Positions 8,343 to 17,894 are shown, numbered from the stretch's first letter. The stretch: DNA of 64,000 nucleotides from Paenibacillus sp. HWE-109 (GCF_022163125.1 NZ_CP091881.1:1178001-1242000); one strand, 5' to 3'. The notes: generated by a model from the letters alone, not told the origin. Made by a program: numbers and translations.

Positions 8343-9305
8343 ATGGAAAAAGTACTAATCACTCCGAAATCATTTCATAATTACAAGGAAATTGTATACC
8401 CGCTCATGGCCGAGCGGGGCTATGAGATCGTGGAGAACCGATTCGGGCGAACGATGACGGAGCAGGAAATCATTGAGCTTGCCAGTGAAGGCGTCGTCGG
8501 CATCATTATTGGGGTTGACCCGCTGCCGGCAGCTGTGCTGGAGAGATGCAAAGATGTGCGCGCCATCTCGAAATACGGGATGGGCCTGGACAATATTGAT
8601 CTTGAGAAAGCCAAGGAGCTTGGCATCGAAGTCAGAAATGCGGCGGGCACGAATCACATTTCGGTAGCCGAGCACGCGATCGGTCTCCTCTTTGCTTTGG
8701 CTAGACACATTCCGCAAAATGTTACTGCGGTCAAGCAGGGCGGGTGGGAGCGGGTCTTAGGCGTCGAGCTAACCTCCAAGATCATCGGTGTGGTTGGCGG
8801 AGGCCAGATCGGAAGAGAGGTTGCGCTCCGAGCCAAAGGTCTTCGCATGCAGGTTGCCATGTACGACCCTTACATGCATGATGAATCCTTCCTGGAGAAG
8901 AACGGTATCCGCCGTTTACATGATCTGGATACGCTGCTGGAGCAGTCCGATATCGTATCGCTGCATCTTCCTTATACGCAGGAGACGAAGCACCTGATCA
9001 ACAGTCACACATTGGGCAGGATGAAGCGCTCAGCTCTGATTATCAATACATCCAGAGGGGAACTTGTGGACGAAGAAGCTTTGTATGACGCTCTTGCTGG
9101 AGGCGTAATTGCTGGAGCCGCTCAGGATGTATTCTCAATGGAGCCGCCGGAAGCGGGCCATAAATTGTTAGGCCTGGAGCAGTTTCTGCTAACTTCACAC
9201 ACAGGGGCTTTCACCAAAGAAGCCGTGGAGCGAATGGCGACGATATCGACATACAATTTATTAAATATGCTGGAAGAACATTCGAAAGGAGCAGCACGAT
9301 GCTAA
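8343..9305 (+). CDS. D-isomer-specific 2-hydroxyacid dehydrogenase
   Basis: The protein has 320 residues. It carries the family Rossmann motif GVVGGGQIGREVA, the segment INTSRGELVDEEAL with the substrate-binding arginine region, and the catalytic histidine in TSHTGAF. The N-terminal KYGMGLDNIDLEKAKELGIEV is also typical. Relatives include phosphoglycerate, glyoxylate and hydroxypyruvate reductases. In this cluster it could reduce a 2-keto acid or oxidise a 2-hydroxy sugar acid. It starts 11 bp after the lactonase with AAAGGAG, and its end overlaps the next gene by 7 bp. Confidence 0.88.
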   Translation: MEKVLITPKSFHNYKEIVYPLMAERGYEIVENRFGRTMTEQEIIELASEGVVGIIIGVDPLPAAVLERCKDVRAISKYGMGLDNIDLEKAKELGIEVRNAAGTNHISVAEHAIGLLFALARHIPQNVTAVKQGGWERVLGVELTSKIIGVVGGGQIGREVALRAKGLRMQVAMYDPYMHDESFLEKNGIRRLHDLDTLLEQSDIVSLHLPYTQETKHLINSHTLGRMKRSALIINTSRGELVDEEALYDALAGGVIAGAAQDVFSMEPPEAGHKLLGLEQFLLTSHTGAFTKEAVERMATISTYNLLNMLEEHSKGAARC

Positions 9306-10237
9306 AGCTGCAAAAAGCCGAAAGGCCAACCCTTTATTTCATTGGCGTGACGACGGCTCAATCTTCAATTATGAAATTATTCCCGCTCTGGGCGAAAGCA
9401 CTGGGGCTCAAGGATGCCATCATTCGAGGGATCGACATCGGCATTCACGCTGATGCTGATCTGTACAGGGAAGCTGTTGAATTCATTAAAAATGATGAAC
9501 TATCGCTTGGAGCATTGGTAACGACTCATAAAATCGATCTTTACCATGCAGCCAAAGATTTGTTTGATTATCTGGACCCCTATGCGACGATGTTCGGCGA
9601 GCTTTCCTGCATTTCCAAGAAAGACGGCCGGCTGGAAGGCTATGCCAAGGACCCCATCTCCAGCGGGTTGGCTCTGGAGGCTTTCGTCCCCGAGGGCTAC
9701 TGGGAGGAGCATGGTGGTGAGCTGTTTGTCATGGGGGCAGGCGGCAGCGCGATCGCAATCTCTGCTTATCTGCTTGATCCGCGCAAAAAGGACCGGCCAA
9801 CCAAACTAATCGTGTCCAACAGGAGCAAGCAGCGTCTGGACGAAATAGAACGGATCATGAAGCTGGTTGCGCCCGATGTCGCCGCCGCCTATTATTTAAC
9901 GCCAGAGTCGGCTAAGAACGACGAAATTCTGAGCGGGTTAAAGCCGCATTCACTGGTCGTTAATGCCACAGGGCTTGGTAAAGATCAGCCCGGCTCACCA
10001 ATTACCGATGAGGGATGTTTTCCATCCCAAAGTTTGGTATGGGAGCTTAACTATCGAGGTGCTCTTGATTATTTGCACCAAGCCAACCGCCAGAAGGAAG
10101 GAAGCCTGCTTCACGTCGAAGATGGCTGGATCTATTTTATTCACGGCTGGACGCAAGTGATTCAGGAAGTCTTCCATCTGGACATAGATCCAGCTGCATT
10201 TGCAGAGCTGGAGAGCATCGCAGGCACCTTGCGTTAA
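9299..10237 (+). CDS. Shikimate/quinate dehydrogenase-like (AroE superfamily) oxidoreductase
   Basis: The protein has 312 residues and overlaps the hydroxyacid dehydrogenase by 7 bp; its ribosome site GAAAGGAG lies inside that gene. It shows the AroE layout: the N-terminal substrate domain with the catalytic lysine in VTTHK (K78), an aspartate in GYAKDPISSG where AroE has NTD, then a nucleotide domain with VMGAGGSAIA, an NRS motif and VNATGLGKD. It is somewhat longer than true AroE (about 280) and diverges in the substrate loops. Being embedded in a sugar operon argues against a housekeeping shikimate role. It is probably a specialised dehydrogenase for a hydroxy-acid or cyclic substrate. Confidence 0.75.
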   Translation: MLKLQKAERPTLYFIGVTTAQSSIMKLFPLWAKALGLKDAIIRGIDIGIHADADLYREAVEFIKNDELSLGALVTTHKIDLYHAAKDLFDYLDPYATMFGELSCISKKDGRLEGYAKDPISSGLALEAFVPEGYWEEHGGELFVMGAGGSAIAISAYLLDPRKKDRPTKLIVSNRSKQRLDEIERIMKLVAPDVAAAYYLTPESAKNDEILSGLKPHSLVVNATGLGKDQPGSPITDEGCFPSQSLVWELNYRGALDYLHQANRQKEGSLLHVEDGWIYFIHGWTQVIQEVFHLDIDPAAFAELESIAGTLR

Positions 10238-10279
10238 CCCTTTTTGCCCGACTTTACCGAAAGATTGGAGAGAAACTAG

Positions 10280-10873
10280 ATGAGTTTACAAGCTGTCACG
10301 ATCCCTTTTTCGGCTCATTTTGATCTGAGAAACGGAATATCGAAAGAGTACACCTCCACCAAACGGATGTTGTCTAAAATGGCTGGAATGTATGAGAATG
10401 ATAAAGCATTCACTAATTTGGTAGCGGAAGGCGATCCGCTTGTCTATGAGTTTTATGAGCTGACGTTGCCAGAAACCCCTAACGAGCTATTGTTTGGTAC
10501 GAGCATTGTGCATCCTGGGAAAGTTGGACGTGAATATTACATGACGAAGGGTCATTTCCATACCATTCTGGATACTCCTGAAGTGTATTATTGCTTAAGC
10601 GGAGAAGGGTATATGCTGATGGAGAATCCAGAGGGAGAGTGGCAAGCCGAGCGTTTCACCCCTGGACAGGCGGTATACGTCCCACCTCGCTATGCCCACC
10701 GAAGCGTGAATACAGGGAATGAATCACTTGTGACTTTTTTCGTGTATCGCGCGGATTCAGGTCATGATTACGGCACAATTGAAACCAAAGGTTTTCGCAA
10801 GCTGATTGTTGAAGAACAGGGTGCTCCAGTCGTTGTCGATAACCCAAAATGGCGTGACGGAGAGGTGAGTTAA
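10280..10873 (+). CDS. Cupin-type glucose-6-phosphate isomerase family protein
   Basis: The protein has 197 residues. It matches the cupin phosphoglucose isomerase family: VHPGKVGREYYMTKGHFH, then TPEVYYCLSGEGYMLME. The cupin metal ligands are H92, H94, E101 and H140. Family members isomerise glucose 6-phosphate and fructose 6-phosphate with a bound metal. Bacilli already have a conventional Pgi, so a second cupin isomerase inside a catabolic operon probably handles a related aldose/ketose pair. A cupin isomerase (KduI) acts on deoxy-uronates after GH88/105 enzymes, and this protein could fill that step, but that is inference. The next gene starts 3 bp after its stop. Confidence 0.82.
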   Translation: MSLQAVTIPFSAHFDLRNGISKEYTSTKRMLSKMAGMYENDKAFTNLVAEGDPLVYEFYELTLPETPNELLFGTSIVHPGKVGREYYMTKGHFHTILDTPEVYYCLSGEGYMLMENPEGEWQAERFTPGQAVYVPPRYAHRSVNTGNESLVTFFVYRADSGHDYGTIETKGFRKLIVEEQGAPVVVDNPKWRDGEVS

Positions 10874-10876
10874 CCG

Positions 10877-11857
10877 ATGGAATATACCTATCTCGGAAGA
10901 ACTGGGATGAAGGTTAGCCGGCTTTGTCTTGGCACTATGAACTTCGGCGTGTCTACCGATGAAAAGGAAGCATTCCGTATAATGGATGAAGCGCTGGATG
11001 CAGGCATTAACTTCTTCGATACTGCGAATATTTATGGTTGGGGCGAGAATTCGGGTGCTACCGAAACCATAATCGGCCGTTGGTTTGCCCAAGGGGGCAA
11101 TCGTCGCGAGCGAGTGATCCTTGCTACCAAGGCTTACGAAAAAATATGCAATCCGCTCGATGGGCCTAACGATGAGAAAGGATTGTCACTGTACAAAATC
11201 CGCCGACATTTGGAAGGATCGCTTCGCCGCTTGCAGACGGAACATGTCGAGCTATTCTTCATGCATCATATCGACTGGCGAACGCAATGGGATGAGCTGT
11301 GGGAGGCTCTCGAAGGCGTGGTGCGCCAAGGGAAAGCCGATTACATTGGTTCGAGCAACTTCGCCGGTTGGCATCTCGTCAAAGCACAGGCGGCTGCCAA
11401 AGATCGCAAGTTCATGGGGCTGGTCGTTGAGCAGCATATTTACAGCCTGCTCAATCGGACGCCCGAGCTGGAAGTTCTACCGGCTGCGAATGATCTTGGA
11501 ATTGGCGTTGTCGCATGGAGTCCGATGGCAGGGGGCGTTCTAGGCGGCAGCGCGCTTAATTCGACTTTAAGCAACCGCACCGCACAACAGAAGGCTGTTA
11601 TTGAGAAGAACAGATCTAGTCTCGAAGCGTATTCCGCTCTTTGTCGAGAGCTCGGGGAGAAGGAATCTAACGTCGCTCTGGCTTGGGTGCTTGCGAACCC
11701 CGCGCTTACCGGACCGATTATTGGACCGCGTACAGTTGAGCAGCTGCGTGATGTGCTCCGGGCTGTTGAGATCAAGCTGGATGCTTCTGTTCTGCAAAGA
11801 CTTGACGAATTATTCCCCGGGCCGGGTGGTCCGGCTCCCGAATCCTATTCTTGGTAA
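10877..11857 (+). CDS. Aldo/keto reductase
   Basis: The protein has 326 residues. The catalytic tetrad of the aldo/keto reductase superfamily is visible: D48 and Y53 in FDTANIYG, K85 in LATKAY, and the histidine of FFMHHID. The C-terminal cofactor segment GPRTVEQLRDVL fits the NADPH site of AKR family 12-like proteins. It probably reduces an aldehyde or ketose intermediate. It is the last gene before an imperfect terminator-like hairpin and the sensor kinase. Confidence 0.88.
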   Translation: MEYTYLGRTGMKVSRLCLGTMNFGVSTDEKEAFRIMDEALDAGINFFDTANIYGWGENSGATETIIGRWFAQGGNRRERVILATKAYEKICNPLDGPNDEKGLSLYKIRRHLEGSLRRLQTEHVELFFMHHIDWRTQWDELWEALEGVVRQGKADYIGSSNFAGWHLVKAQAAAKDRKFMGLVVEQHIYSLLNRTPELEVLPAANDLGIGVVAWSPMAGGVLGGSALNSTLSNRTAQQKAVIEKNRSSLEAYSALCRELGEKESNVALAWVLANPALTGPIIGPRTVEQLRDVLRAVEIKLDASVLQRLDELFPGPGGPAPESYSW

Positions 11858-11893
11858 ATCATCGATGAAAAAAGATACTCTCTCAAGCATGAT

Positions 11894-11934
11894 AAAGCTC
11901 GTTTCCTACAAGGAATCGGGCTTTCAATCTTTTT
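11894..11934 (+). terminator. Probable terminator between enzyme run and two-component genes
   Basis: AAAGCTCGTTTCCT (11894-11907) pairs with AGGAATCGGGCTTT (11911-11924), with one mismatch and one wobble, and is followed by CAATCTTTTT. It may be leaky, since the downstream genes belong to the same functional cluster. Confidence 0.5.
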
Positions 11935-12011
11935 ATTCAAAAGATGGTCTAATTCTAGTACTCTATAGATATTGAACTATCTTTCGCGCAGTAAAAATGG
12001 GAGGGAACATC

Positions 12012-13802
12012 ATGTTGGCGAGAATCAGGAAAGCATATCTAGAGCTCCCGATCCGTTTAAAGTTTCAAATCTGGTTCATGCCATTATTAATTGTCTCGGC
12101 TGGAAGCATCGGATTCATCTCTTATGTAACCGCTTCGAACCAAGTGCTGGATAAAATTGCTCAAGCGCAAAACAACATTTCCTCACAAACGGTTTCCCAT
12201 TTGGATTACTTGGCCAAAGATATTTATGATATTTACAGTTATTTGTCGCTTTCGTCAGAGCTGCACGACTTGCTCTCTCCAGAGGCCAGCTACAATTCCG
12301 CTCAGGTGGTCAACTCGATGATTAACCGACTGCTAAGCACCCGGCAATTTTTCCAATCCCTCCTGATTTTTTCTGACAATCATCCTACGATTAAATTCAA
12401 TAGCTTGAATAATAACGAAATTATTAGCTATGAGGCATACAAAACGAGCGGGATTTATCTTCAAACGGTTGCTCAAGTTGTCAAAGGCGCTTGGGGAGTG
12501 GAGGAAGGTCCAATGAAGCTGTTTATTGGCGACCAGCGCAGGAAGGTGTTTTACAGCAAAGTGCTCGTGAATCCGGAGAGCCTTAAGAAGGAAGGGCTAA
12601 TGATCATCGGCATGACGGAGGAGGATTTCCGCAAATCATTTGGTCCCGCGCGTGATAACGTTGAAATTATCGTAATTAATGAGGACGGAACGATCCTCTC
12701 TGATTCCGACGGCAAGTGGAGCGGCCGCGCGTTTACGGAGCTGCCTTATTATAATCATGTTCCGTTCAGCAAGGTGGATTGGGACAAGAACGAGAAACAA
12801 TGGCTGATCACACATACTGCTTCTGCAGCGACGGGCTGGCATGTGCTTGTTATCCAGCCAAAGATCGAGGAGCTTAAGCAGCTGAATCAAATTCGTTGGT
12901 TGACTATTGGCTTTGTTGTGATGATTCTACTCATTAACGTGCCGCTTAGCTGGCTTCTCTCCAGACTCTTCTCCAATCCGTTGATGCGGATTCTGAGATC
13001 GATGCGGGAAGTTCAAGCCGGAGATTTCCAACAGCACGTTGAGATTGAGCTAAGAGATGAGATTGGCCAGCTTGGCAAAGGGTACAATACGATGGTTATG
13101 AGAATCAAGGAATTGATTCAAGATGTATATGAATCCAAAATATCGCAAAAAGAGGCTGAACTCAGGATGCTGCAATCGCAGATCAATCCTCATTTTCTCT
13201 ATAATACGCTGAATTCGATTACCTGGATGTCATATCGTGAAGGTGCTGAGAAGACGGCCGATATGATTCAAAGATTGTCTGAATTTTTCCGCTTTAATCT
13301 GAGTCAGGGCGCGGATGTCATAACGATCGAGAAGGAGCTCATGATTGTTGAAAATTATTTTTTTCTCAGCAAAATTCGCTTTAGCGATAAGTTAACTTAT
13401 TCGATTGAAGTGGAGGAGCATCTCCGGCAGTTCCGTGTGCCTAAGCTGCTTCTGCAGCCGCTTGCCGAAAATGCTGTGGTCCACGGGATCGAGCAGATGG
13501 AGGGGCAGGGCTTTATTCATCTATCCATCCGTGAAGAGGGTCAGCAGCTCATATTCGAAGTTACGGATAATGGCATGGGGATGGCGCCGGATACGCTTGA
13601 GAGACTAAGAATGGCGGTTCTCATGGAGAAGCGAATCGGTTCTGCGGACATGGAAGGCGGCTTTGCCTTGCTGAACATGAGGGAGCGATTACAGAATCAT
13701 TTCGGAAAAGGGATCGCAATTGAAATCAATAGCCGGCTTCACTTCGGCACATCGGTCAAATTAAAAGTCGATATGAGCGATGCTCAATATAGAGAGGAAT
13801 GA
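12012..13802 (+). CDS. YesM-type sensor histidine kinase
   Basis: The start at 12012 is preferred over an ATG 15 bp upstream because GGGAGGG (11999-12005) lies at the proper distance. The product has 596 residues. There is a transmembrane helix at about 19-38, an extracellular sensor region to about 295, a second helix at about 298-320, a HAMP linker to about 375, and then the LytS/YesM-type kinase domain with phospho-acceptor H394 in SQINPHFLYNTLNS and the ATPase motifs AENAVVHG and DNGMGM. Kinases of this class in Bacilli sense extracellular sugars, often through a binding protein. The gene overlaps the response-regulator start by 4 bp, and the importer follows, so it likely controls that importer. 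Confidence 0.93.
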   Translation: MLARIRKAYLELPIRLKFQIWFMPLLIVSAGSIGFISYVTASNQVLDKIAQAQNNISSQTVSHLDYLAKDIYDIYSYLSLSSELHDLLSPEASYNSAQVVNSMINRLLSTRQFFQSLLIFSDNHPTIKFNSLNNNEIISYEAYKTSGIYLQTVAQVVKGAWGVEEGPMKLFIGDQRRKVFYSKVLVNPESLKKEGLMIIGMTEEDFRKSFGPARDNVEIIVINEDGTILSDSDGKWSGRAFTELPYYNHVPFSKVDWDKNEKQWLITHTASAATGWHVLVIQPKIEELKQLNQIRWLTIGFVVMILLINVPLSWLLSRLFSNPLMRILRSMREVQAGDFQQHVEIELRDEIGQLGKGYNTMVMRIKELIQDVYESKISQKEAELRMLQSQINPHFLYNTLNSITWMSYREGAEKTADMIQRLSEFFRFNLSQGADVITIEKELMIVENYFFLSKIRFSDKLTYSIEVEEHLRQFRVPKLLLQPLAENAVVHGIEQMEGQGFIHLSIREEGQQLIFEVTDNGMGMAPDTLERLRMAVLMEKRIGSADMEGGFALLNMRERLQNHFGKGIAIEINSRLHFGTSVKLKVDMSDAQYREE

Positions 13803-15436
13803 GGGGCATGCATAAATTGTTTATCGTTGAAGACGAGCCGGAATTTCGCGGAGGCATTCTCACGATGATCGATTGGGAGTCCGAGGACATCCTCATTACA
13901 GGGACCGCCTCCAACGGCCTCAGAGCATTGGAGATGATGGAGGCTGATAGGCCGGATATTGTTCTTACGGATATCCGCATGCCGATCATGTCCGGACTGG
14001 AACTCATTGAGGAAATATCCAAGCGAAGCTGGGATCTCATTCCAGTGCTTTTAACTGGGCACAGCGAATTTGAATATGCCCAGCAGGCTGTCAAACTCGG
14101 CGTGCTCGATTATATTCTTAAACCTTGCAATCCCAAGCAAGTCCAAGAGGCTATTGTGCGAGCCAAAAGCAAATTAGTTGGCAAGCGGAGCCAAGATTCC
14201 CAGTTTGGCCGATTGGAACGGCAGTGGAATGCCAATATCCAAACGATCAAAGAAGATAGGTTAATGAAGTGGCTTCGATCCACCGATCCACAAAACGTGG
14301 GAAATTGTCTGGAGGAAATCGCTGAATACGGGATAAGGCTAGTGAACAATCCCGCTTTGGTTATTGTATTCCGGTTCGATACCAAGGAATTAAAGACCCT
14401 TGCCTATCGGGATGCCGACCTGGCACTCATCCGTTACGCGGCTTCGAACATCATGGAAGAAAGTATTGGAGACCTCTTCACGGGCAAGCACGAGCTGCTG
14501 ACGCTTGAGGATCAATTCATCTTGATTGCCAATGCGCCGCAAGCAATGACTCATACGGAAATTCAGATGAGTCTTGAAGGGATACAGCGTAATTTAGCCG
14601 TTTTTTTAAAAGTGAGCGTAAGCATTGGTGTGGGATCAGCGACTAGTCTGGCTGAGATTGGCCATTCTTACCGGAAGGCAAAGGAGGCGCTGTCGCGTCG
14701 TTTTTTCCATGGAGCAAACGGCTTGTTTATCGCATCCGAGGCCAAGGAGCTGGAGTCATCTGCAGGGGATGCTTCTAAATTTCAGGAGGATTTCGCTGAT
14801 TTTGAACGGCGTATTCGCGAAAATATCGCTTCAAGCAATTTTTCGGATTTTGTCATAGAGGTGGAGGAGTGGCTGAATACGTTTCGGGAGCAGGATCTTT
14901 CCATCCAACGGATTCATTTACACACGTATTCATTAATTGACTCGCTGATTAAGGAAATTAAAGCTGCAAACGGGGATTCCGGCAAATTATATGAAGAGCA
15001 GTTCGAAGCCTATGCCGAGCAGGTGCAGTGCCAAGAAACGTTCGAGGAACTGTCAACGCTTTTGACCGTTGTTATTCAGAAATTCGTTGAACTTAGAAAT
15101 ACACAAAAACCGCTTCATAAAACCATTAAGTATGTACTATCCCTGATAGAAGACAAATACATGACGAATTTGACGCTGAAATCGATTGCCGAAGAGGTTT
15201 TCATATCCCAATCTCACTTGTCAACGTTATTCCGCCAGGAAATGGGGATTAATTTTCTCGACTATTTGCATCAGTTCAGAATAGATAAAGCGAAGCTTTT
15301 GCTCAAACAGGAGAATGGGAAAGTCTACACGGTAGCACGTGAGGTCGGGTATTACGATGAAGCGCATTTTGTCCGCTTTTTCAAAAAATGGACGGGAATG
15401 CTGCCCTCCCAGTACAAAAAACAAAATGGCTCCTAA
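13799..15436 (+). CDS. YesN-type response regulator with AraC DNA-binding domain
   Basis: The protein has 545 residues. Residues about 3-122 form a receiver domain with acidic pocket EDE, phospho-acceptor D58 (VLTDIRMP) and the conserved lysine in DYILKPC. A central region of about 300 residues contains a degenerate GGDEF-like linker typical of YesN proteins (VSIGVGSATSLAEIGHSYRKAKEAL). The last 100 residues are an AraC helix-turn-helix pair ending GYYDEAHFVRFFKKWTGMLPSQYKK. An alternative start at 13808 would shorten it by three residues. It pairs with the kinase it overlaps and sits 107 bp before the importer's binding-protein gene, its probable target. Confidence 0.93.
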   Translation: MRGMHKLFIVEDEPEFRGGILTMIDWESEDILITGTASNGLRALEMMEADRPDIVLTDIRMPIMSGLELIEEISKRSWDLIPVLLTGHSEFEYAQQAVKLGVLDYILKPCNPKQVQEAIVRAKSKLVGKRSQDSQFGRLERQWNANIQTIKEDRLMKWLRSTDPQNVGNCLEEIAEYGIRLVNNPALVIVFRFDTKELKTLAYRDADLALIRYAASNIMEESIGDLFTGKHELLTLEDQFILIANAPQAMTHTEIQMSLEGIQRNLAVFLKVSVSIGVGSATSLAEIGHSYRKAKEALSRRFFHGANGLFIASEAKELESSAGDASKFQEDFADFERRIRENIASSNFSDFVIEVEEWLNTFREQDLSIQRIHLHTYSLIDSLIKEIKAANGDSGKLYEEQFEAYAEQVQCQETFEELSTLLTVVIQKFVELRNTQKPLHKTIKYVLSLIEDKYMTNLTLKSIAEEVFISQSHLSTLFRQEMGINFLDYLHQFRIDKAKLLLKQENGKVYTVAREVGYYDEAHFVRFFKKWTGMLPSQYKKQNGS

Positions 15437-15467
15437 TAAACATACAGCTTTACCGAAGAATCATAGG

Positions 15468-15496
15468 TTATGCCCCCAATGAGCCTGTTTTATAAT
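15468..15496 (+). promoter_or_regulatory. Possible sigma-A promoter for importer genes
   Basis: A consensus -10 TATAAT (15491-15496) follows a 17-bp spacer and a weak -35 TTATGC (15468-15473). A weak -35 is expected of an activator-dependent promoter, which would fit control by the adjacent YesN-type regulator. No direct-repeat binding site was recognised with confidence. Confidence 0.4.
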
Positions 15497-15542
15497 GAAA
15501 TTACAGCGCTGATGCAAGATTAAATGATATGGAGGGGTTCTT

Positions 15543-16925
15543 TTGAAAAAGTTTCTTAATACGGTTACGGTCATTGTGATGTTTGCCAGCCTCGTTACGG
15601 CTTGCGGGAAACCGGATCAAGCAGGGTCAAGCAGCACGACAGACAAAGCCCCAAGCGCGACCAACACGCCTAACGCAGATAAAAAGACAGAGAGCGGTCA
15701 GAAGGTCGAAATTAAGTTTTTCAGCAACAACCCGGATCGCGGAGGTGGTCAAGGGAAAGCAGAGCAGCTATTAATTGACCAGTACATGAAAGAAAATCCT
15801 AACATTAAGATTTCAGTGGAAACGCTTTCTCCAGATCCTCAGTTCCAAGATAAGCTGAAAATTTATAACGTTTCGGAGACTCTCCCGGATGTCACGATGA
15901 TGTGGGGAGGCGCACGCTATCTCGGACCTTTGGTTAAGAACAATGCGCTTGTCAGCTTCAACAAAGAGGACTTTGCGGGTCAAGGCTTTATTGATGCAGC
16001 ATTCGATTCTTTCACGTTGAACAATAAGATTTATGGAATCCCTAAGAATACGGACTTTTTGGTCCTGTATGTCAATAAAAAAGTGCTTGCCGACCGTGGA
16101 TTGGAGCCTCCTAAAACAGAAGCCGATCTTTTCAAAATTGCTGAGAAATTGAAAGGCACCAATGTTGTGCCGATAGCGCTGGATGGTAGAGATTCGTGGC
16201 CGCTAGGCTTGCTGTTTGATGCCGTTGTAGCCCGTCAATCTGGCGGTTTCGACTTGTATCATAAAGCGATCGATCGCTCAGGCTCCTTCAAGGATCCAGC
16301 AGTAATCACCTCAGCGAAAAAATTGCAGGATATGGTGAAAAGCGGCGTATTCGGCGAAGGCTTCCTGAACTTGGATTACGGAGCAGCTAGAAATTTGTTC
16401 GGACAAGGCAAAGCTGCCATGTACCTGATGGGCCAATGGGAAATGGGAGTTTCGACCGATACGAACTTCCCGGATGATGTGCGCAGCAACATGATCGCCA
16501 TTCCGTACCCAGCTTCTGATGATGGCAAGAGTCCGACAACCGATCTTCTGGCCTGGTTTGGCGGCGGATACAGTGTATCCAGCAAATCGAAAAATTCCGG
16601 TGAAGCCAAGAAATTTGCCATCTGGATGTTCAAAAAAGAGAATTGGTCCAAAACCGTTTGGCAGAATGGCATTACGTTCCCGGCGCAATCCTATGATGAG
16701 TTCAACACGGGCAAGGAAACCCAAATTCAAAAGGATCTGACGAATATTCTCAAGTCGGCCAAAGTGTTCAGCGGAGCGAACTCGCAGGATCGTTTCTCTG
16801 CTTCCACATCCAAGGGCTACCTGGATGCCATTACAGAGCTGTTGGCGCTCAAGTCAACACCTGAGAAGTTTGCTGAATCCATCGACGTTATTGCCGAAAA
16901 ATCAAACAAAGAGTTGAATCCGTAA
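15543..16925 (+). CDS. ABC transporter sugar-binding lipoprotein (family 1 solute-binding protein)
   Basis: A TTG start at 15543 follows GGAGGGG (15532-15538). The product has 460 residues. The signal peptide ends in a lipobox, LVTAC, with C21 as the lipidated cysteine, followed by a Ser/Thr/Lys-rich linker. The mature part has the features of CUT1 binding proteins, including GKAAMYLMGQWEM and the hinge GIPKNTDFLVLYVNKKVL. It captures an oligosaccharide at the membrane surface and delivers it to the two permeases encoded next. No ATPase is nearby. Confidence 0.93.
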   Translation: MKKFLNTVTVIVMFASLVTACGKPDQAGSSSTTDKAPSATNTPNADKKTESGQKVEIKFFSNNPDRGGGQGKAEQLLIDQYMKENPNIKISVETLSPDPQFQDKLKIYNVSETLPDVTMMWGGARYLGPLVKNNALVSFNKEDFAGQGFIDAAFDSFTLNNKIYGIPKNTDFLVLYVNKKVLADRGLEPPKTEADLFKIAEKLKGTNVVPIALDGRDSWPLGLLFDAVVARQSGGFDLYHKAIDRSGSFKDPAVITSAKKLQDMVKSGVFGEGFLNLDYGAARNLFGQGKAAMYLMGQWEMGVSTDTNFPDDVRSNMIAIPYPASDDGKSPTTDLLAWFGGGYSVSSKSKNSGEAKKFAIWMFKKENWSKTVWQNGITFPAQSYDEFNTGKETQIQKDLTNILKSAKVFSGANSQDRFSASTSKGYLDAITELLALKSTPEKFAESIDVIAEKSNKELNP

Positions 16926-17012
16926 TTCAATAGTTGGAAACGGAACATGGAGCAAAGCATAGTTGAGGGTTTTGCTCCCTTTCACAGAGAGAATTGGAAG
17001 TGGTGGAGGAAC

Positions 17013-17894
17013 ATGAACAAACTTTGGATGGAGAAACGGAATATTGCTGTGTTAATCATGCCGGGGCTGGTATTCATTCTCGGATTGATTTTATTGCCTA
17101 TTCTGGTCGCGCTTTATCTAAGCTTTACGAATTATGACGGGGTAGACTATCGCTTCCTCGGTTTGGACAATTACAAAGAAATTTTCTTCCATGATCCTGT
17201 GTTCTGGAGTTCGCTTCGCAATGCAGTCTTACTCGGCGTAGCGTTCATCCTGCTGCAGCATCCCCTGGCCATCTTGATGGCGATTGTTACCCCTCATACC
17301 GGCAGGTGGGAACGTTTCCTGCGTGTAGTCATTTTCATTCCGTCCATTATCTCGACGTTCGTGACCTCGCAAATGTGGGTGAGCATTTTGTCGGTTCAAT
17401 ATGGGCTGCTTAACCGGGTTCTGGCTGACATTGGGTTGTCTTCTTGGAAGCAGGACTGGTTAGGGAACCCGGATATCGCTATTTTCTCCATTATCTTCGT
17501 GGCGATGTGGCAAGGCTTTGGATATGCTTATCTGCTCTACTATGCAGGAATCAAAGGCGTTCCGTCTGAGTTGTATGAGGCGGCAGTCGTCGACGGAGCC
17601 AACAAATGGCAGTACAATTTGCGGGTCGTGCTCCCGCTGTTGTCTCCTGTCATCCGTATTAACTTCGTCCTCGCCGTCGTTGCTGGATTTAAACAGATGG
17701 AGACGGTCTTCTTGATGACTGGAGGCGGACCTGCCAACAGCACGCAATTTCTGGCGACGTATTTATATTCCAAGGCGTTCCGCGACGGGCTATTCGGTTA
17801 CGGAAGTGCGATCTCCGTTCTGTTCGTATTCTTCTGCCTGCTCCTGACACTGTTGATGAATCGCTTGCTGAAGAAAGATGTAGGTGAATTCTAA
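17013..17894 (+). CDS. ABC sugar transporter permease (MalF/UgpA type)
   Basis: The start at 17013 has GGTGGAGG just upstream; an ATG 22 codons earlier would add a polar segment and lacks a ribosome site. The product has 293 residues with six predicted membrane helices. The EAA loop that contacts the ATPase reads EAAVVDGANKWQYNLRVVLPLL. It forms the translocation pore with the next gene. The stop TAA overlaps the next ATG by one base. Confidence 0.92.
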   Translation: MNKLWMEKRNIAVLIMPGLVFILGLILLPILVALYLSFTNYDGVDYRFLGLDNYKEIFFHDPVFWSSLRNAVLLGVAFILLQHPLAILMAIVTPHTGRWERFLRVVIFIPSIISTFVTSQMWVSILSVQYGLLNRVLADIGLSSWKQDWLGNPDIAIFSIIFVAMWQGFGYAYLLYYAGIKGVPSELYEAAVVDGANKWQYNLRVVLPLLSPVIRINFVLAVVAGFKQMETVFLMTGGGPANSTQFLATYLYSKAFRDGLFGYGSAISVLFVFFCLLLTLLMNRLLKKDVGEF

